This document shows positions 6,308 to 8,775 of a stretch of 8,775 nt of DNA, piece after piece. The notes under the pieces are model-generated. The model worked only from the letters and a program-made list of their open reading frames with translations. It was not told the origin of the DNA and searched no databases. The stretch is taken from NCBI GenBank assembly GCA_030620375.1, contig JAUXEW010000105.1, forward strand, positions 1 to 8,775, read 5' to 3'. The translations under genes and the position numbers were made by a program. This DNA comes from Desulfobacteraceae bacterium. GTDB taxonomy: Bacteria > Desulfobacterota > Desulfobacteria > Desulfobacterales > UBA5616. Within the stretch, counting starts at the first letter, position 1; each line of letters starts with the position of its first letter.

Positions 6308-7438
6308 ATGGATTTTGCATTAAATAATGAACAGGAAATGCTTCGCAGATCATTCGCGGAATTTTTGACCAAGGAATGCCCGTTTGATCAAGTCAGAGAA
6401 ATCAAAAAGGATGAAGCAGGCTACTCAAAAGACATCTGGAAAAAAATGGCCCGGTTGGGATGGCTAGGGCTGATTTTTGAAGAACAATACGGGGGCAGCG
6501 AAGGTTCGTTTCTAGACCTGTTTGTTCTTTTTGAGGAAATCGGAAAAGTGCTGCTCCCCAGTCCGTTGTTTACCAGTATCGTATTGGCAGGCTTACTGAT
6601 CCAAGAATCCGGAACTGATGAAATAAAAAATAAATATTTGCCCCCCATGATAGATGGGAAAAAGATATTAACCGTTGCTTTACTCAACGAGAAAGGGATG
6701 ATCGATGGCGATAATCCTTCAATCATTGCCAAAAAGGTCCCGGAGGGAGATTTTATCATAAACGGTACCCGATTACTGGTGCCGTATGCGAACATTGCAG
6801 ATGAAATCCTGTTTTGTGCAAAAATAGAAGGTGATAATGAAGGCGGCCCGTCACTGTTTTCGGTTAACGGCAGGGCACAGGGGCTTGATATACAGCCCAT
6901 GGACACCATAACCGAAGAAAAAAAATATGCTGTTGTTTTTACAAACGTCAGCGTACCGGCGGCCAATATCATCGGTAAAATCGGCCGGGGAGATACCCAT
7001 TTACATCCGGTTTTGCAAAAAGCCATCGTTTTAAAATGCGGAGAAATGATGGGTGGATTTAGACAAGTGGTGGATATGACCGTTGAATACGCCAAAGAAC
7101 GTCATCAGTTCGGCCGCCCCATAGGATCTTTTCAAGCCATCCAGCACTATTGTGCGGACATGGCTATTGATTTGGAAGGGGCGTTGTTAATCGCTTATCA
7201 AGCCGCCACTTTAATCAGTGACGGTGTCTCTTGCGCTAAGGAAGTTGCCATGGCCAAGGCCTGGTGCAGTGATGTTTATAAAAAGGCTACCCAGGTTAGC
7301 CAACAGATTCACGCTGGTATCGGATTTACCGAAGAATACAACATTCAACTGTTTTTTAAGCATGCGAAAGAATCCGAGTTAATGTTCGGTCACTCAATAT
7401 TCCATCGATCCAAGGTGGCAAATGAAATCGGTTTATAG
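6308..7438 (+). CDS. Acyl-CoA dehydrogenase family protein, degenerate partner subunit
   Basis: Protein of 376 aa with the acyl-CoA dehydrogenase fold. The ATG follows AAGGAG at ten bases; an earlier TTG at 6224 has no such site. It keeps RHQFGRPIGSFQAIQH (265-280), the segment that contacts FAD in the neighbouring subunit, and IHAGIGFTEEYN (334-345). The flavin signature (SEPDAGSD in the preceding gene) is replaced by LLNEKGMIDGD (125-135). The IVD/LCAD catalytic Glu position is Ala239 by my hand alignment, and the MCAD Glu376 position is Phe360. It is therefore unlikely to be active alone. It resembles PimD and the smaller partners of actinobacterial FadE heterotetramers. What it lacks the previous gene has, and the reverse, so the two probably form one enzyme. 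A TAG ends it, and a convergent gene follows. Confidence 0.88.
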   Translation: MDFALNNEQEMLRRSFAEFLTKECPFDQVREIKKDEAGYSKDIWKKMARLGWLGLIFEEQYGGSEGSFLDLFVLFEEIGKVLLPSPLFTSIVLAGLLIQESGTDEIKNKYLPPMIDGKKILTVALLNEKGMIDGDNPSIIAKKVPEGDFIINGTRLLVPYANIADEILFCAKIEGDNEGGPSLFSVNGRAQGLDIQPMDTITEEKKYAVVFTNVSVPAANIIGKIGRGDTHLHPVLQKAIVLKCGEMMGGFRQVVDMTVEYAKERHQFGRPIGSFQAIQHYCADMAIDLEGALLIAYQAATLISDGVSCAKEVAMAKAWCSDVYKKATQVSQQIHAGIGFTEEYNIQLFFKHAKESELMFGHSIFHRSKVANEIGL

Positions 7439-7553
7439 ATTAAACAGAGCCCGTGTAAACCGGAACCCAAAATGCTACCTGCTTGTAACTTCTTGTAATT
7501 GTAGTGCTAATGCTATGGTCACCACGGTCGTTTCTAAGGCTTAAACAGAAAAA
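7439..7553. other. Convergent intergenic spacer with a 9-base direct repeat
   Basis: The spacer separates the + strand cluster from the - strand genes. TTAAACAGA occurs at 7440-7448 and again at 7541-7549, flanking 92 bases. No hairpin followed by a T-run is visible for either strand, so the terminator of the cluster is not evident here. Confidence 0.4.
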
Positions 7554-8000
7554 TTAACACCTTCCACCACAAAACGGACAATACTTGGAGCCCTGCGGCA
7601 TCTGTTTACCGCAAGCATCACAAAATGAGGCCTGATTTTCGGCTTCAAAGCGTTGCCGTGTTTCCTTTAAGATCTCATTGATCTGCTGTTGCGTCAGCTG
7701 GATCATTTTTGCATACGACAAGACGATTTTCTTCTCCGAATCGGGTAATTTGCTGGTGGAAAGAAAAACGTAAATCATATCCTCAAGATTTCGGATTTTA
7801 TCTGATAATCGACCTGCCGGTGTTAACCCATAATCCCCGTTTTCAACAACCTGCATGGCTTTTTCTAAATTATCTTCCGTTGCGCCAACGCCTTTGCATA
7901 TGGTTTGAAACCCATCAATTTCATGGGGGTCGTATTCCCCGTCGGCTTTCATAATCAGAACAATATTTGCCAGGTAATTCTCCAACTCTTTTTTTTCCAT
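7554..8000 (-). CDS. TerB-like domain protein with C-terminal zinc ribbon
   Basis: Protein of 148 aa. The N-terminal part (about 1-115) is an all-helical TerB-like domain: ADGEYDPHE (19-27) fits the DGxxDxxE acidic metal-binding motif, and a second half-motif is KLPDSEKK. The C-terminus is a zinc ribbon with C127/C130 and C141/C144 (CDACGKQ...KYCPFCGG) and a terminal Cys148. The start is the ATG at 8000-7998, five bases after GGAGG (8010-8006 on the - strand). The frame extends to 8093 and includes another ATG 12 bases upstream, but neither has a ribosome site. Such combinations occur in uncharacterised stress or envelope-associated proteins; a specific tellurite role is not supported. It faces away from the catabolic cluster and is probably unrelated to it. 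Confidence 0.8.
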   Translation of the reverse strand: MEKKELENYLANIVLIMKADGEYDPHEIDGFQTICKGVGATEDNLEKAMQVVENGDYGLTPAGRLSDKIRNLEDMIYVFLSTSKLPDSEKKIVLSYAKMIQLTQQQINEILKETRQRFEAENQASFCDACGKQMPQGSKYCPFCGGRC

Positions 8001-8005
8001 ACTAT

Positions 8006-8010
8006 CCTCC
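8006..8010 (-). promoter_or_regulatory. Ribosome binding site setting the TerB-like gene start
   Basis: GGAGG on the - strand lies five bases before the ATG at 8000. It overlaps the alternative in-frame ATG four codons upstream, which therefore cannot use it. Confidence 0.75.
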
Positions 8011-8091
8011 ATACCGGGGAGCTGTTTCAAAACCGCTTTCCATGCTGACCTGATCAATTTTTTAAGAAAAACTTGGGCAAACCGACGGCAC

Positions 8092-8134
8092 ATTAAAGAC
8101 GGAGCATAACCAAACCATAATGGTTACGCTTTAA
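8092..8134 (-). repeat. Interrupted palindrome upstream of the TerB-like gene
   Basis: On the + strand, TTAAAG (8092-8097) and GCATAACC (8104-8111) face GGTTACGC (8122-8129) and CTTTAA (8129-8134), with one mismatch and a five-base bulge. A competing perfect palindrome, AACCAT-A-ATGGTT (8113-8125), shares the right arm. It lies between two - strand genes and has no T-run. It could be an operator or an RNA switch-like pair of alternative hairpins. Confidence 0.45.
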
Positions 8135-8216
8135 ACGTTGCGGATTAAAATTTGAGCCCTATGCAGGCACTTTAGTGACGCTTTTCAGCGCTAATTGGGA
8201 AAATGGCCGCTTTCGT

Positions 8217-8687
8217 TTAGGCATTAACCAGACGCTTAATGATATCTAACATGGGGGATTCAAGAGGGCACCATTTCGGACGAATGGCCTTGTCTCCAAT
8301 CCATGTAAATTCAACCTTGTCAAACCGCTCCGGAATCGACCTTTCCTTGTTTACACCATATTGTATCTCCGGATAATATTCCACCCAAATCATTCGATTC
8401 GGATCTATGCTGAATTTTTTGGTAACGCCGGTAGCGATATGGCTGCTATAAACCTGAACGGAAACGTTACTATTCGGAAGGTCTGAAACCACCACCACAA
8501 TCGGTCTGATATGAGTCAGTCCGGCTGATTTCTCCTTATTCAAATCATAAATTCTGAGCCGACATTTGCCATGACCCAACCGGAGCTTTCCACCCCATCC
8601 CTCCCAGGTCTTTACACCGTCATATATAAGCATACTGGTTTGCCTGTTACCCTTTGAGACCTTTGCAAAACGTCCCTTTTTGCCCAT
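8217..8687 (-). CDS. Hypothetical protein, N-terminus encoded in a palindromic element
   Basis: Protein of 156 aa that I do not assign to a named family. It has no membrane segment or signal peptide. The core, starting MLIYDGVKTWEGWGGKLRLG, is rich in aromatic and basic residues, has a hydrophobic strand RPIVVVVSDLP, and contains WVEYYPE and a C-terminal PPK-like tail. It looks like a compact alpha/beta cytoplasmic domain. The first ~11 residues (MGKKGRFAKVS) are encoded in what appears to be the end of a repeated palindromic element. The only Shine-Dalgarno-like sequence, GAGG, is about 14 bases before the ATG at 8687. The ATG at 8633 (138 aa) is a plausible original start, although it has no clear ribosome site. 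The frame is real in my judgement; the start is uncertain and the function unknown. Confidence 0.62.
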   Translation of the reverse strand: MGKKGRFAKVSKGNRQTSMLIYDGVKTWEGWGGKLRLGHGKCRLRIYDLNKEKSAGLTHIRPIVVVVSDLPNSNVSVQVYSSHIATGVTKKFSIDPNRMIWVEYYPEIQYGVNKERSIPERFDKVEFTWIGDKAIRPKWCPLESPMLDIIKRLVNA

Positions 8688-8775
8688 TTTCTACGTCAGC
8701 CTCAAATTTTAATCCTCGAAATACTCAATGTATTCCTGTAGTTAAAATTTTTACCTTCCTTGACATCGAACAAAA
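8656..8775. mobile_element. Palindromic MITE-like element, right end outside the window
   Basis: Arms fold around a TCAAT loop (8725-8729): AATAC (8720-8724)/GTATT (8730-8734), then a symmetric 7x7 internal loop, then AAATTTTAA (8704-8712)/TTAAAATTT (8742-8750). Further out ACGTCA (8693-8698) faces TGACAT (8761-8766) with one mismatch, and TTTTG (8678-8682) faces CAAAA (8771-8775). The left end GAGACCTTTGCAAAA (8656-8670) resembles terminal inverted repeats of IS5-like insertion sequences. That comparison is from memory. The symmetry predicts the matching end shortly beyond 8775. Confidence 0.55.
8704..8750. repeat. Near-symmetric hairpin core (9 bp + 7x7 loop + 5 bp)
   Basis: AAATTTTAA (8704-8712) and TTAAAATTT (8742-8750) are perfectly complementary and enclose the perfect AATAC/GTATT stem, with seven unpaired bases on each side between the stems. 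The exact symmetry is seen directly in the sequence. Confidence 0.75.

Noticed and set aside
6118..6327. Open frame of 69 codons bridging the two dehydrogenase genes
   Set aside because: It overlaps both genes, has no ribosome site and no recognisable similarity.
6421..7095. Long open frame of 224 codons on the - strand
   Set aside because: It lies entirely antisense within the second dehydrogenase gene, which has clear family motifs. The translation is Ser/Pro-rich, has no recognisable domain, and has no ribosome site.
8001..8093. Upstream extension of the TerB-like gene to 179 residues
   Set aside because: The extension has no ribosome site, is rich in basic residues unlike the domain, and GGAGG points to the start at 8000.
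8160..8200. Short GC hairpin (CGCT-GAAA-AGCG on the - strand) as terminator of the hypothetical gene
   Set aside because: The stem has only four to five pairs and no T-run follows.

Overview
The window looks like part of a catabolic gene cluster from an anaerobic Desulfobacterota-type (sulfate-reducer-like) bacterium. That placement is an inference. It rests on the gene content (B12-dependent acyl-CoA mutase with its GTPase chaperone, and paired acyl-CoA dehydrogenases), moderate GC, strong AAGGAG ribosome sites, and a palindromic intergenic element at the right edge that resembles elements I associate with that group. No rRNA, tRNA or CRISPR array is visible.

Left and centre (1-7438, all on the + strand): the 3' part of a MeaB/ArgK-type G3E GTPase; an MFS carrier of the oxalate:formate antiporter / monocarboxylate transporter type; a single-chain coenzyme-B12 mutase of the ethylmalonyl-CoA mutase (Ecm/MeaA) type; a 22-codon remnant of the 3' end of an enoyl-CoA hydratase gene; a small cupin; and two acyl-CoA dehydrogenase-family genes. 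The two dehydrogenases have complementary defects. The first keeps the flavin signature and a catalytic Glu in the IVD/LCAD position but lacks the RxxFG...Q motif. The second keeps that motif but has lost the flavin signature and both possible catalytic Glu positions. They probably form one heteromeric enzyme.

Taken together the genes suggest uptake of a carboxylate or dicarboxylate, CoA activation by an enzyme encoded elsewhere, B12-dependent carbon-skeleton rearrangement maintained by MeaB, and dehydrogenation of a branched or dicarboxylic acyl-CoA. The ethylmalonyl-CoA/methylsuccinyl-CoA interconversion is the nearest known chemistry. No crotonyl-CoA carboxylase/reductase is visible, so the mutase may run from an alkyl- or methylsuccinyl-CoA towards a malonyl-CoA derivative, as in anaerobic alkane degradation. 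This is a hypothesis.

Right (7554-8687, - strand): a TerB-like protein with a C-terminal zinc ribbon, and a hypothetical protein whose first ~11 codons lie inside a palindromic, MITE-like element (about 8656 to beyond 8775). This part appears unrelated to the catabolic cluster and converges on it. All intergenic gaps are under 300 bases. Several hold strong inverted repeats, each listed separately.
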